Of a DNA stretch of 40,537 nucleotides, positions 24,042 to 33,368 are shown in pieces; the first letter of the stretch is position 1, and every line of letters starts with the position of its first letter. The DNA is from Sulfuriferula sp. Lineage in GTDB: Bacteria; Pseudomonadota; Gammaproteobacteria; Burkholderiales; Sulfuriferulaceae. The DNA lies in contig JABFSE010000034.1 of NCBI GenBank assembly GCA_013140765.1, forward strand, positions 1-40,537, in the 5' to 3' direction. The notes beneath the pieces were generated by a model. That model saw only the letters and a program-made list of their open reading frames with translations. It was not told the DNA's origin and made no database searches. Both the position numbers and the translations under genes were made by a program.

Positions 24042-24923
24042 TTAGCAGACTAATCGCGCCACCGCTTCACGGTACTTATCCGCTGTTTTAGCCGCTACAT
24101 CGGCAGGCAATGCAGGTGCGGGTGCGATCTTATTCCAGCCTGAAGATTCCAGCCAGTCGCGTACAAATTGCTTATCGTAGCTAGGCGGATTTGCCCCCGT
24201 TTTATACCCATCAGCAGGCCAGAAACGCGATGAATCTGGGGTGAGCACCTCGTCGATTAAATGCAGTTTGCCAGTTGCATCGACACCGAATTCAAATTTA
24301 GTATCCGCAATAATAATGCCCTTGGTCAGCGCGTATTCAGCCGCTTGCGTATAAAGTGCGATACTCGCATCACGCACTTGCGCCGCCATAGCCTCACCGA
24401 GCAAAGCCACCGTTTGCGCATAATTGATATTCTCGTCATGGTCGCCGACCGCCGCTTTAGTCGATGGCGTAAATAGCGGCTGTGGTAGCTTCGCCGCCAA
24501 TGCCAACCCCGCAGGCAGGGGAATACCGCACACGCTACCGCTGGACTGATACTCTTTCCAGCCCGAGCCGACCAGATAACCACGCACAATAGACTCTATC
24601 GGCAACGGTTGCAGTCGCTTCACCACCATCGCCCGCCCAGTCACTTGGTCAACCTCGTTCGCCTGCACTACCGATTCAGGTGCGTCGCCCGTTAAATGAT
24701 TAGGCATCACCTTGCCCAGCAAATCAAACCAGAACTGCGAAATCTCCGTGAGCATCAAGCCCTTACCCGCAATCGGCGTAGGCAAAATCACATCAAACGC
24801 CGATAGCCTATCCGTCGCCACCATCAACAGTCGCTCATCATCCACCGCATACAAATCCCGCACCTTACCGCGCGATAATAGTTGCAAAGAAGGAATGTGT
24901 GATTCAAGCAGAGCAGTAGTCAT
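24042..24923 (-). CDS. purC: Phosphoribosylaminoimidazole-succinocarboxamide synthase
   Basis: A 293-residue SAICAR synthetase of the de novo purine pathway, which joins CAIR and aspartate using ATP. The family opening [31 protein letters not shown] is present, as are [20 protein letters not shown] and [16 protein letters not shown]. Length fits the longer, eukaryote-like bacterial form. It is transcribed divergently from purM, 176 bases away. The ribosome site is weak. Confidence 0.95.
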   Translation of the reverse strand: MTTALLESHIPSLQLLSRGKVRDLYAVDDERLLMVATDRLSAFDVILPTPIAGKGLMLTEISQFWFDLLGKVMPNHLTGDAPESVVQANEVDQVTGRAMVVKRLQPLPIESIVRGYLVGSGWKEYQSSGSVCGIPLPAGLALAAKLPQPLFTPSTKAAVGDHDENINYAQTVALLGEAMAAQVRDASIALYTQAAEYALTKGIIIADTKFEFGVDATGKLHLIDEVLTPDSSRFWPADGYKTGANPPSYDKQFVRDWLESSGWNKIAPAPALPADVAAKTADKYREAVARLVC

Positions 24924-25051
24924 GATGTCGCCATATCTAAAACGAAAGCAACATTATACATTTGAACCCGCTGTACGTATATTTATACGGGGTCAGTTCT
25001 AACTTTAATACATTCAACCGCTTACCGCGCCACACCATCATAACATCTATG

Positions 25052-25072
25052 CCTAGAAATCATCTTTCTAGG
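25052..25072. promoter_or_regulatory. Inverted repeat upstream of purM
   Basis: CCTAGAAA-TCATC-TTTCTAGG is a perfect 8-bp inverted repeat directly before TTAAAAT (25073-25079), a candidate -10, and 28 bases before the purM ATG. Position suggests an operator for purM and possibly purC. It does not match the E. coli PurR consensus. Confidence 0.45.
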
Positions 25073-25073
25073 T

Positions 25074-25079
25074 TAAAAT
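25074..25079 (+). promoter_or_regulatory. Candidate -10 of purM
   Basis: TAAAAT within GTTAAAATGTCGTT. The same 14 bases occur before the SAH riboswitch at 38950. Transcription would start near 25086, leaving a leader of only about 14 bases without a Shine-Dalgarno sequence. Confidence 0.4.
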
Positions 25080-25099
25080 GTCGTTAATTAAATCAACGC

Positions 25100-26158
25100 A
25101 TGGAAATCATAGTGACGCTACCGACTCAACCTTCTCTTTCTTATCGTGATGCCGGTGTGGATATTGACGCTGGCGACGCGCTTGTTGACCGTATTAAGCC
25201 TTGGGCGAAGCGCACGATGCGCCCTGAGGTGATGGGGGGCATTGGTGGTTTTGGTGCGCTGATGGGTTTGCCTGAGCGTTATAAGCAGCCTGTGCTGGTG
25301 TCGGGCACGGATGGTGTGGGCACTAAATTAAAGCTGGCTTTTATGCTGGATAAGCATGATACGGTGGGTATCGATTTGGTCGGTATGAGTGTGAACGACA
25401 TTCTGGTGCAGGGTGCTGAACCGCTATTTTTCTTGGATTATTTTGCCTGCGGTAAGCTCGATATAGATACGGCTGAACAAGTTATCAAAGGCATTGCGCA
25501 AGGCTGTGAGCAGGCTGGCTGTGCGTTGATAGGCGGTGAAACAGCCGAAATGCCGGGCATGTATCCTGCGGGCGAGTACGATTTGGCTGGTTTTGCGGTG
25601 GGTGTGGTCGAGCGCACGGCGATTATCGACGGCAGTACCATTTGCCCAGGGGATGCGGTGTTGGGCTTGGCTGCTAGCGGTCCACACTCGAATGGTTATT
25701 CGTTGATTCGTAAAATTATCGAAGTCAGCGGTGTGGATTTGAATAGCGATTTTCACGGTCAGCCATTGCGTGATGTGTTGATGACACCGACGCGTATTTA
25801 TGTGAAGCCGTTGCTGGCGTTGATGGCGACTATGCCTGTTAAGGGTATGGCGCACATCACGGGCGGCGGTTTGACGGGTAATGTGCCGCGCATATTGGCG
25901 GATAATTTAACGGCTGAAATTGACGCAAATAGCTGGGAGCTACCTGCGATATTCCGTTGGTTGCAACAGCACGGCGGTGTGGCGGATGCGGAAATGCACC
26001 GTACTTTCAATTGCGGTATCGGTATGGTGGTGATAGTTGCCGCTGAACAGGCGGCAGCGGCGATGGCGCAACTGAGCGCGGCAGGCGAAACGGTGTATCA
26101 GCTCGGCACGATACGTGCACGCGTAGGCGACGAAGAACAAACCATCATCAATCTTTAA
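25100..26158 (+). CDS. purM: Phosphoribosylformylglycinamidine cyclo-ligase
   Basis: A 352-residue AIR synthetase. Visible motifs are [32 protein letters not shown] (ATP site), [35 protein letters not shown] and [16 protein letters not shown]. It makes the imidazole ring of AIR in purine synthesis. The ATG at 25100 has no ribosome site; a GTG at 25112 has GGAA 6 bases upstream and gives a length (348) closer to E. coli PurM, so it may be the real start. Divergent from purC. Confidence 0.95.
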   Translation: MEIIVTLPTQPSLSYRDAGVDIDAGDALVDRIKPWAKRTMRPEVMGGIGGFGALMGLPERYKQPVLVSGTDGVGTKLKLAFMLDKHDTVGIDLVGMSVNDILVQGAEPLFFLDYFACGKLDIDTAEQVIKGIAQGCEQAGCALIGGETAEMPGMYPAGEYDLAGFAVGVVERTAIIDGSTICPGDAVLGLAASGPHSNGYSLIRKIIEVSGVDLNSDFHGQPLRDVLMTPTRIYVKPLLALMATMPVKGMAHITGGGLTGNVPRILADNLTAEIDANSWELPAIFRWLQQHGGVADAEMHRTFNCGIGMVVIVAAEQAAAAMAQLSAAGETVYQLGTIRARVGDEEQTIINL

Positions 26159-26176
26159 GTATTTAGGAGCAACAAA

Positions 26177-26449
26177 ATGGCACGTACAGTAAACTGCATC
26201 AAATTAGGTCGCGAAGCTGAGGGCATGGATTTTCCGCCTTTGCCAGGTGAGATGGGGCAACGCATTTATGCCAGCGTATCCAAGGAAGCGTGGGCAGGCT
26301 GGTTGCGTCAGCAGACTATGTTAGTGAACGAAAATCGCTTGAATTTAGCCGACATCAAAGCGCGTAAATACTTGATGGAACAAGTTGAAAAATACTTTTT
26401 TGGCGAAGGTGCTGATCAAGTTCAAGGTTACGTACCACCTAGTGCTTAA
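26177..26449 (+). CDS. yggX: Probable Fe(2+)-trafficking protein YggX
   Basis: A 90-residue protein with the YggX pattern: [23 protein letters not shown] with the conserved Cys7, then [22 protein letters not shown] and a C-terminal [15 protein letters not shown]. It is linked to protection of Fe-S proteins and to iron handling in enterobacteria. A clear GGAG lies 6 bases before the ATG. It follows purM by 18 bases and is probably co-transcribed. Confidence 0.95.
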   Translation: MARTVNCIKLGREAEGMDFPPLPGEMGQRIYASVSKEAWAGWLRQQTMLVNENRLNLADIKARKYLMEQVEKYFFGEGADQVQGYVPPSA

Positions 26450-26454
26450 ATAAC

Positions 26455-27003
26455 ATGGCACTCCCCGACCGCGTTCAGCAAATCATTATTAGCTACGCGC
26501 CGTTTATCCACGGCGTGGCGACGGCTTGCTTGCAACCTGCGCTTACACATCAATTAGCCCCGATGTTGGCGCAAGCTGAACAACAAGGTTGGGGTAAGCT
26601 GGTGGCGGCGTTGCGTTTGGTGATAGCGGGGCGGCGTGATAGTGGGATTTATGCTGAGTTGGATGCCGATGAGAAGATTATCGTCGAGGCAATTTTGCGC
26701 GGTATTCAAGACCCGACGACGCTACCGAATCCTAATCAGTCGGCTGACCCTAATGCCGCCGCGCCTGGTTTGGCGAGCATGATCCTAGCCAGCGCGGAGG
26801 GCGATGTTGCCGCGTTATCGGCGTTGGCAAATATGGCTGAACAGATGGTAAAAGCGGGTGGCGATATGGCAAAACTGGGTGGCTCCATGCGCCGCATTGT
26901 CAATGGTGAGCGCGATATTGACCTGCTCACGCGCGGTATGAGTGCTAAAGGGCGCGATTTGATGGCAAAGCTGATTGCCGAATTATCCCAACCATCCGCA
27001 TGA
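26455..27003 (+). CDS. Conserved hypothetical protein, cytosolic
   Basis: A 182-residue soluble, mostly helical protein, not recognised beyond a feeling that similar proteins sit near yggX in betaproteobacteria. A central Asn/Pro/Ala linker (LPNPNQSADPNAAAP, about 92-106) separates two helical regions. There is no signal peptide, membrane segment or catalytic motif. It begins 5 bases after the yggX stop with no clear ribosome site, and its stop overlaps the next start as ATGA, so it is translationally coupled on the downstream side. Confidence 0.75.
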   Translation: MALPDRVQQIIISYAPFIHGVATACLQPALTHQLAPMLAQAEQQGWGKLVAALRLVIAGRRDSGIYAELDADEKIIVEAILRGIQDPTTLPNPNQSADPNAAAPGLASMILASAEGDVAALSALANMAEQMVKAGGDMAKLGGSMRRIVNGERDIDLLTRGMSAKGRDLMAKLIAELSQPSA

Positions 27004-27542
27004 TAAATCGAGACGCTGTTATTGCCGACACGCAACACTGGCTGGAACAGGCGGTGATAGGCTTGAATTTATGCCCGTTTGCCAAAGCGGTGCATGTTAA
27101 GCAACAAATCCGTTATGTGGTGAGTAGCGCTAAGACAGAAGCGACTTTGCTGGACGATTTACTGCAAGAAATGGATTTCCTCATGGCGGCTGACTCCGCT
27201 GAAGTCGATACGACCTTGTTGATACATCCTTTAGTATTGACTGATTTTCTCGATTACAACGATTTTCTCGACGTGGCAGACGGCGCAACGGCAGAACCTG
27301 AATTTGATAATGCCTTGCAAATCGCCAGCTTTCATCCGCAATATCAATTTGCCGATACTGATGTGGACGACATCGAAAATTACACTAACCGCTCACCGTA
27401 TCCGATGTTACATATTCTGCGCGAAGACAGCATCGCCCGCGCTGTAGCCGCTTTTCCCGAAGCGAGCGATATTTATGCAAACAACATGGCCACTTTGCGT
27501 AAATTGGGGTTGGCTGGCTGGCAGCGTTTGTTGGCTAAGTAG
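27000..27542 (+). CDS. DUF1415-family protein
   Basis: A 180-residue cytosolic protein matching DUF1415: WLEQAVIGLNLCPFAKAV near the N-terminus with a conserved Cys, TTLLIHPLVLTDFLDYNDFL in the middle, and IASFHPQYQFADTD...NYTNRSPYPMLHILRE. Function is not established. It ends the purM-yggX run and is followed by a strong terminator. Confidence 0.85.
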   Translation: MINRDAVIADTQHWLEQAVIGLNLCPFAKAVHVKQQIRYVVSSAKTEATLLDDLLQEMDFLMAADSAEVDTTLLIHPLVLTDFLDYNDFLDVADGATAEPEFDNALQIASFHPQYQFADTDVDDIENYTNRSPYPMLHILREDSIARAVAAFPEASDIYANNMATLRKLGLAGWQRLLAK

Positions 27543-27552
27543 CTGTTGGATT

Positions 27553-27583
27553 AAAAAGCCAATCATTAGGTGATTGGCTTTTT
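27553..27583. terminator. Bidirectional Rho-independent terminator
   Basis: AAAAAGCCAATCA and TGATTGGCTTTTT are perfectly complementary around TTAGG, with A and T runs on both sides. It lies between the DUF1415 gene (ending 27542) and the convergent yegP (ending 27599). Confidence 0.92.
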
Positions 27584-27598
27584 AGGGTCGGCGTAAAA

Positions 27599-27934
27599 CT
27601 AAACGGTCAAATCAACTATTGCTGCATCAGGTGCATTTTTCTTTACTGATTCGATTCCGTTATCCCGCGCTGCTACGCTTTCATACATTTGGCTTTGACC
27701 AATCACTTGGTGGTTAGCTGCTTTGAGTACAAAATAAGGCTTGTCTGATTTTGATATTAAACGGTCGTAACGTTGATCATCAGCCGCATTTTTCTGTATT
27801 GATGCAATGCCGTTGGTTGCACCAGCTTTGCTTTCATACATCTCTGACTGCATGATGATTTGACCATTTCCTGCCAATAAAGTGAAATGATATTGACCAC
27901 TTTTTGCTAATTTTAATTCGAATTTTCCTGCTAT
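27599..27934 (-). CDS. yegP: YegP-family (DUF1508) protein with an apparent ATA start
   Basis: A 111-residue protein with two DUF1508 repeats (about 1-55 and 56-111): FTLLAGNGQIIMQSEMYESKAGATNGIASI and FVLKAANHQVIGQSQMYESVAARDNGIESV. E. coli YegP is 110 residues and starts MAGWFEL; here the aligned codons read ATA-GCA-GGA-AAA-TTC-GAA-TTA (AGKFEL). AGGAG lies 6 bases before the ATA, and an in-frame TAG lies 9 bases upstream of it. The next possible start is an internal TTG at 27877 that would lose 19 family residues. Possibly an ATA start or a start-codon mutation. Confidence 0.8.
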   Translation of the reverse strand: MAGKFELKLAKSGQYHFTLLAGNGQIIMQSEMYESKAGATNGIASIQKNAADDQRYDRLISKSDKPYFVLKAANHQVIGQSQMYESVAARDNGIESVKKNAPDAAIVDLTV

Positions 27935-28026
27935 GTTGCGCTCCTAGATTTTAGATGGTGAATATGGCGTATTGCCATAGGTGAAATCATACTAAACTTT
28001 ACAGATTTAATGAGGGGATTTCAGAG

Positions 28027-29157
28027 TCACAACGCCGCGCGTATTTGTTGCGCTAATGCCAACGCGGTATTCAAGTCATTATCTATACACGTGAAATGCC
28101 CCATTTTGCGTCCAGGGCGGGGGCTTTGTTTGCCGTATAGGTGTAGCTTGGCTTGCGGGTGTTGCATTAACGCGTCCCAGTTGGGCTGGGTGTCGCCCCA
28201 TGCGTCGCCTAATAAATTTACCATGACGGCTGGGGTGTGCAGTGCGGTTGCGCCTAGCGGGAGGTTGCAGAGGGCGCGGATTTGCATTTCAAATTGGCTG
28301 GATAGACATGCGTCTAAGGTGTAGTGCCCGCTGTTATGCGGGCGCGGGGCGATTTCGTTGACGACTAATTGCCCGCCATTAACAACAAAAAACTCCACTG
28401 CCATGACACCGCAATAATTGAGTTGCTGGGCGATGCGGGTTGCCATGTCACGCGCTTGTGCGCTGAGTGTGTCGGCAACGCGGGCGGGTACGATGCTGAT
28501 GTCGAGTATGCCTGCTTCATGGATGTTTTCAGTGACGGGGTAGATGGCAGTGTCGCCCATTTCATTGCGGCCTAGGACGACGGATAGTTCGCACTCTAAT
28601 GCCAACATGCGTTCTAGCACGCAGGTTTCGCCGCCCATGTTGGCGAACGCGGCTTGTGCGCTGGCGAGATCGGCTACACGTGCCTGACCTTTGCCGTCAT
28701 AGCCAAAACGCGAGACTTTGAGCACAGCGGGAAAGCCGACGCTGTCTGCCGCCGCGATGAAATCATCGGCATGGTTGATGACGGCAAAGGGTGCGGTTTG
28801 CAATCCGTGTTGTTGTAGCCAGGTTTTTTCGGCAACGCGGTTTTGCGCGATTTCTACCGCGTCTGCGCTGGGTTTCACGGGACAGTGTGCGGCTAAATAG
28901 CGCAAAGTGGCGGCGGGTACGTTTTCAAATTCGGTGGTAATTGCGGCGCAGCTTGAGGCCATTTTTGCCAATGCGTCCTTATCCGCGTAATCGGCGCAAA
29001 TGTGCTCATCGGCAAATTGCCCTGCAGGGCTGGCGGTATCGGGGTCTAGCACCATGACGCGGTAGCCCATGGTGCGTGCGGCGATGGTGAACATGCGACC
29101 TAGCTGACCGCCGCCTAACATGCCTAATGTCGCACCTGGTAATATCGTCGTGCTCAT
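28027..29157 (-). CDS. purK: 5-(carboxyamino)imidazole ribonucleotide synthase
   Basis: A 376-residue ATP-grasp enzyme making N5-CAIR from AIR, bicarbonate and ATP. The opening [24 protein letters not shown], the ATP-grasp core ([17 protein letters not shown]), and the conserved [24 protein letters not shown] are all present. Its start overlaps the purE stop by 4 bp, so both steps of the bacterial N5-CAIR branch are made together. Length is typical. Confidence 0.95.
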   Translation of the reverse strand: MSTTILPGATLGMLGGGQLGRMFTIAARTMGYRVMVLDPDTASPAGQFADEHICADYADKDALAKMASSCAAITTEFENVPAATLRYLAAHCPVKPSADAVEIAQNRVAEKTWLQQHGLQTAPFAVINHADDFIAAADSVGFPAVLKVSRFGYDGKGQARVADLASAQAAFANMGGETCVLERMLALECELSVVLGRNEMGDTAIYPVTENIHEAGILDISIVPARVADTLSAQARDMATRIAQQLNYCGVMAVEFFVVNGGQLVVNEIAPRPHNSGHYTLDACLSSQFEMQIRALCNLPLGATALHTPAVMVNLLGDAWGDTQPNWDALMQHPQAKLHLYGKQSPRPGRKMGHFTCIDNDLNTALALAQQIRAAL

Positions 29158-29654
29158 TCTGCCACCAGGTCAGGCAAATCCATCGCTAATACGGTTGCTG
29201 CTTGTTGGGTGCGAAAGTCAGCTAGTTTTTGCGCTAGTTCGGGGTGATCTGCCGCTAACATGGCGACGGCAAATAACGCCGCATTGGCCGCACCTGCTTC
29301 GCCGATAGCGAAAGTTGCCACGGGTATGCCTTTGGGCATTTGCACGATGGACAGCAATGAGTCGATGCCTTTGAGGTATTTGGATGGCACGGGTACGCCT
29401 AATACGGGCACGATGGTTTTTGCCGCTAACATGCCAGGCAGATGCGCTGCGCCGCCAGCCCCTGCGATAATCGCCCGTAAGCCGCGTGTTTGGGCTGTGC
29501 TGGCGTAGTCGAATAATAAATCAGGGGTGCGGTGTGCGGAGACGACTTTAGCCTCAAACGGCACGCCAAATGATTTGAGTATCAGTGCGGCTTGTTGCAT
29601 GATGGGCCAATCGCTGTTGCTACCCATGACGATACCTATTTGTGGTGTGCTCAT
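29154..29654 (-). CDS. purE: N5-carboxyaminoimidazole ribonucleotide mutase
   Basis: A 166-residue class I PurE. It has [32 protein letters not shown] with the catalytic His, and [39 protein letters not shown]. It converts N5-CAIR to CAIR, the substrate of PurC. Overlaps purK by 4 bp. It follows corC by 39 bases on the same strand, where many relatives have lnt instead. Confidence 0.95.
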   Translation of the reverse strand: MSTPQIGIVMGSNSDWPIMQQAALILKSFGVPFEAKVVSAHRTPDLLFDYASTAQTRGLRAIIAGAGGAAHLPGMLAAKTIVPVLGVPVPSKYLKGIDSLLSIVQMPKGIPVATFAIGEAGAANAALFAVAMLAADHPELAQKLADFRTQQAATVLAMDLPDLVAE

Positions 29655-29693
29655 CGTGTTTGTTTGTCAGTGAATTAAAGTGGGGGTATTTTA

Positions 29694-30527
29694 TTATAAC
29701 AAGGCGGCTTGTGCTGATTTTTCCACTAATAGCGTATGCACGCGGCGACTATCGGCACGTAAAATCTCAAATTTGAAGCCGTCAAAGGCAATAGATTCGC
29801 CGCGTTTAGGCAGGTGTCCAAACTGATGTACGACTAGCCCTGCGATGGTGTCGAAATCGCTTTCATCTAATGCGCTCTGCATGTAGGCGTTAAAATCGGT
29901 GATTTCCGTGGTGGCTTTAACGCGGAACTGACCGTGTTGTGCAGGAATAATGTCATCTTCAGCATCGTCAAAATCATATTCGTCTTCAATGTCGCCAACG
30001 ATTTGCTCTAGCACATCCTCGATAGTGACCAAGCCTGCCACGCCGCCGTATTCGTCCACGACTATCGCCATATGGTTGCGGCTGACGCGGAATTCTTTGA
30101 GTAATACATTCAGGCGTTTGGATTCAGGGATAAAGACCGCAGGGCGCAGCATTTCACGTACATGAAAGCTGGATTCGGCGTAATAGCGCAATAAGTCTTT
30201 GGCTAATAATATGCCGATGATGTCGTCTTTGTTTTTATCGAATACAGGAAAGCGCGAGTGCGCGGCTTCGATGGCGGCGGGGATGAATTCATCGGGCGTA
30301 TCGTCTATGTCTATCATGTCGATTTGCGCACGCGGTATCATGATGTCGCGTACTTGGATTTCGGACACTTGCAATACGCCTTCTATCATTGCCAGTGCGT
30401 CGGCATCGAGTAGATTATGCTGGTATGCGCCTTGTAGTATGTCGAGTAGCTCATCTCGCGTTTCGGGTTCTGGGCTGAGTAGTGCGCCTAATCGCTCAAA
30501 CCAGCTGGGTTTAGATGGTTCATCCAT
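29694..30527 (-). CDS. corC: CorC/HlyC-type CBS-domain protein (Mg/Co efflux)
   Basis: A 277-residue soluble protein of the CorC group. A CBS pair is at about 60-180 (VRDIMIPRAQIDMIDIDDTPDEFIPAAIEAAHSRFPVFDKNKDDIIGILLAKDLL, HMAIVVDEYGGVAGLVTIEDVLEQIVGDIEDEYD), followed by the CorC/HlyC C-terminal domain. It lacks the N-terminal CNNM membrane domain. The ATG at 30527 overlaps the ybeY stop by 8 bp; the open frame extends to 30563. In E. coli it takes part in Co/Mg efflux with CorA; other family members have been tied to haemolysis only by name. Confidence 0.9.
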   Translation of the reverse strand: MDEPSKPSWFERLGALLSPEPETRDELLDILQGAYQHNLLDADALAMIEGVLQVSEIQVRDIMIPRAQIDMIDIDDTPDEFIPAAIEAAHSRFPVFDKNKDDIIGILLAKDLLRYYAESSFHVREMLRPAVFIPESKRLNVLLKEFRVSRNHMAIVVDEYGGVAGLVTIEDVLEQIVGDIEDEYDFDDAEDDIIPAQHGQFRVKATTEITDFNAYMQSALDESDFDTIAGLVVHQFGHLPKRGESIAFDGFKFEILRADSRRVHTLLVEKSAQAALL

Positions 30528-31008
30528 GATGCAAGTGCTCCGAGGTTGAATAAGGGTTGGCATAGCCTAGCTTTGCCATGATGTCGATTTCCAGTGCTTC
30601 CATCACGGCGGCCGTCTCATCATCGAGGTGGTCGTAGCCGTGTAAATGCAGCACGCCGTGGACGATTAAATGCGCGTAGTGGGCAATAATATCTTTGCCT
30701 TGCTCCGCCGCTTCACGTGTTACCACGGGCGCACACAATACTAAATCGCCATGCACGCTGGGTTCAGTTTCGTAAACGAACGATAGCACATTGGTCGCGT
30801 AATCTTTATGACGGTAATCTGCGTTGAGTTGCCGCCCTTCGTTTTCATTGACGATGCGCACAGTGGCTTCCATATCGCGCAACATGGCGGCGCGAGCAAA
30901 GCGGATAATATCGGTTCGAGTGGGCGCGTCAGTTGCGCGTGTGCCGCGCTGGACTGAGATAGTCAGGCGCGGCTGGGGTCTTCGGGGTTTGGGGTCAGTG
31001 GGTTGCAT
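30520..31008 (-). CDS. ybeY: Endoribonuclease YbeY
   Basis: A 162-residue single-strand endoribonuclease for 16S rRNA maturation. The zinc motif HLIVHGVLHLHGYDHLDD (H-x3-H-x5-H) is intact, with VRIVNENEGRQLNADYRHKDYATNVLSF before it. The ATG at 31008 is used; a GTG at 31014 is possible. It overlaps the phoH stop and the corC start, as usual for this conserved operon. Confidence 0.95.
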   Translation of the reverse strand: MQPTDPKPRRPQPRLTISVQRGTRATDAPTRTDIIRFARAAMLRDMEATVRIVNENEGRQLNADYRHKDYATNVLSFVYETEPSVHGDLVLCAPVVTREAAEQGKDIIAHYAHLIVHGVLHLHGYDHLDDETAAVMEALEIDIMAKLGYANPYSTSEHLHHG

Positions 31009-31948
31009 TTTCACGGGCTAGGTCACGTTTTTCGTAGGCATTGACGATGCGAGCCACCAATGGGTGGCGCACGATGTCTTCGGATTGGAAATGAGTAAAG
31101 GCGATACCGCGCACATCTTGCAAAATTTCGGCGGCATCAATTAGCCCGCTTTTTTGGTGGCGAGCTAAATCAACTTGCGTTACATCGCCCGTAATCACGG
31201 CCTTAGAGCCAAAGCCGATACGAGTGAGGAACATTTTCATTTGTTCGGGCGTGGTATTTTGCGCTTCGTCGAGGATGATAAAAGCGGCGTTCAGTGTGCG
31301 CCCGCGCATGTAGGCGAGGGGGGCGATTTCTATCGTGCCTCGCTCAAATAGCTTGGTCATTTTGTCTGCGCCCATCAGGTCATACAGCGCATCGTATAAG
31401 GGGCGCAGGTAGGGATCTATTTTTTGGGTTAAGTCACCTGGTAAAAATCCCAGCCGTTCGCCCGCTTCTACCGCTGGGCGTGTGAGGATGATGCGCTTGA
31501 CCAAATCGCGCTCTAACGCGTCAACCGCACTGGCAACGGCGAGAAAAGTTTTGCCCGTACCCGCAGGCCCTACGCCAAAGCTAATGTCATGTGCTTGAAT
31601 TTGTTTGAGGTACTCGACTTGGCGTGGCGTGCGTCCGCGTAAATCACTGCGGCGGGTGTAGAGCTTGGGTGCGCCGTCGGCGAGTTCGTCAGTGGTTTGG
31701 TGGCTTAATTCGACCAAGGCTAATTGCAAATTTTCTAAGGATATGGGCTGATCTGCCTGCTTGTAAAACTGCTGTAATACGTTTTGCGCCAGTCGCATGG
31801 CGTGGGTTGTGCCGCTGATGTGAAAGTGCTCACTGCGGCGACTGATGGTGACGGCCAGTGCGGTTTCAATCTGGCGCAAATTTTCTTCCAGCACGCCGCA
31901 TAAATTAGCGAGCTTGTGATTGTCAACGGGGCTAAAGGTGATTTGCAT
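30995..31948 (-). CDS. ybeZ: PhoH-like ATPase (YbeZ)
   Basis: A 317-residue P-loop ATPase. A KH-like N-terminus (about 1-100) is followed by the PhoH domain: SFGVGPAGTGKTFLAVASAVDAL (Walker A), AVEAGERLGFLPGDLTQKIDPYLRPLYDAL, and FIILDEAQNTTPEQMKMFLTRIGFGSKAVITGD (Walker B). Members interact with YbeY and are implicated in rRNA processing. The start shares one base with the miaB stop. Full length. Confidence 0.95.
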   Translation of the reverse strand: MQITFSPVDNHKLANLCGVLEENLRQIETALAVTISRRSEHFHISGTTHAMRLAQNVLQQFYKQADQPISLENLQLALVELSHQTTDELADGAPKLYTRRSDLRGRTPRQVEYLKQIQAHDISFGVGPAGTGKTFLAVASAVDALERDLVKRIILTRPAVEAGERLGFLPGDLTQKIDPYLRPLYDALYDLMGADKMTKLFERGTIEIAPLAYMRGRTLNAAFIILDEAQNTTPEQMKMFLTRIGFGSKAVITGDVTQVDLARHQKSGLIDAAEILQDVRGIAFTHFQSEDIVRHPLVARIVNAYEKRDLARENATH

Positions 31949-33273
31949 TATGCGCTAACCAATTCGCCACGCAGGCTGTAAGTTTGGGCGGCAGTGATTT
32001 GCACAGTGACCATTTGCGCGATGAGGCTGGCATCGCCGATAAAATGCACGCTGCGATTGTTATCCGTGCGCCCGCTTAATACGCGCTCATCTTTTTTGCT
32101 CACACCCGTCACTAGCACGCGTTGTATGGTGTTGACCATAGCAAAGCTGATGTTGTGTACATGCACATCCACCGCCTCTTTTAACGCTAACAAACGTTCT
32201 TGTTTAACCGCTGGTGATACGTCGTCAGGCAAATCAGCGGCGGGTGTGCCGGGGCGTTTGCTGTAAATAAAGCTGTAGGATGAATCAAAGCCGATGTCGT
32301 CTATCAATTTCATGGTGGCGGCAAAGTCGTCGTCGGTTTCGCCTGGAAAGCCGATAATGAAATCCGATGAAATCACCATATCAGGACGCACTTCGCGTAA
32401 ACGGCGCACGATAGATTTGAATTCCAGTGCGGTATAGCCGCGTTTCATCGCCGCTAGTATGCGGTCTGAGCCCGATTGTACCGGCAGGTGTAACAATGAA
32501 ACCAGCTTGGGCAAACGTGCGTAGCAGTCGATTAAGCGTTGCGTAAATTCGCGTGGGTGGCTGGTGGTAAAGCGTAGCCGTTCCACACCAGGCAGGTCAT
32601 GTACATAATCCAGCAATAGCGCGAAATCCGCCATTTCGCCGTCCGCCATCACGCCGCGATAAGCGTTGACGTTTTGACCGAGTAAATGTATTTCTTTTAC
32701 GCCTTGCGCGGTGAGCTTGCCGATTTCGACCAGTATGTCGTCAAACGGGCGCGATACTTCCTCGCCGCGTGTGTAGGGCACGACGCAGAATGAGCAGTAT
32801 TTGGAACAGCCTTCCATAATCGACACAAAAGCCGCGCCGCCATCGACGCTGGGTTCGGGCAGATTGTCGAATTTTTCGATTTCAGGGAATGAAATGTCCA
32901 GCTGTGGACGACCTGTCTCGCGGCGTTTGGCGAGTAGTTCAGGCAAACGGTGCAGGGTTTGTGGGCCGAATACCACATCGACATACGGCGCACGAGAAAT
33001 GATGGTCGCACCTTCTTGACTGGCGACACAGCCACCCACGCCTATCAGCAAATTGGGATTGGCTGCTTTCAGCTCACGCACGCGCCCGAGATCAGAAAAT
33101 ACTTTTTCTTGCGCTTTCTCGCGCACTGAACAAGTGTTAAACAAAATGACATCCGCCTCAGCAGGGTCGTCCGTCGGCGTTAAGCCCTCGGCATCACGCA
33201 TTACATCCGCCATGATGTCCGAGTCATACTCGTTCATCTGGCAACCAAATGTTTTAATATAGATTTTTTTCAC
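31948..33273 (-). CDS. miaB: tRNA-2-methylthio-N6-dimethylallyladenosine synthase MiaB
   Basis: A 441-residue radical SAM methylthiotransferase with three domains. The N-terminal UPF0004 domain carries the auxiliary cluster Cys in [19 protein letters not shown] and GCVASQEG. The radical SAM motif is [15 protein letters not shown], and a TRAM domain ends the protein. It adds the methylthio group to i6A37 in tRNA. First gene of miaB-phoH-ybeY-corC, in the family's usual order. Confidence 0.96.
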   Translation of the reverse strand: MKKIYIKTFGCQMNEYDSDIMADVMRDAEGLTPTDDPAEADVILFNTCSVREKAQEKVFSDLGRVRELKAANPNLLIGVGGCVASQEGATIISRAPYVDVVFGPQTLHRLPELLAKRRETGRPQLDISFPEIEKFDNLPEPSVDGGAAFVSIMEGCSKYCSFCVVPYTRGEEVSRPFDDILVEIGKLTAQGVKEIHLLGQNVNAYRGVMADGEMADFALLLDYVHDLPGVERLRFTTSHPREFTQRLIDCYARLPKLVSLLHLPVQSGSDRILAAMKRGYTALEFKSIVRRLREVRPDMVISSDFIIGFPGETDDDFAATMKLIDDIGFDSSYSFIYSKRPGTPAADLPDDVSPAVKQERLLALKEAVDVHVHNISFAMVNTIQRVLVTGVSKKDERVLSGRTDNNRSVHFIGDASLIAQMVTVQITAAQTYSLRGELVSA

Positions 33274-33368
33274 AATTTACGCCGCAAAGCGAACACTCAC
33301 GCAAAATTTAACGTAGGGTATTTTAGCATTTTTACGCGTAATCTGCGAATTTGCGCATAGTCATGCGG

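Noticed and set aside
25424-25855. 143-codon open frame opposite purM
   Set aside because: A shadow of the purM coding sequence; no ribosome site or recognisable domain.
28010-28324. 104-codon plus-strand frame opposite purK
   Set aside because: Overlaps the conserved purK C-terminus and has no independent support.
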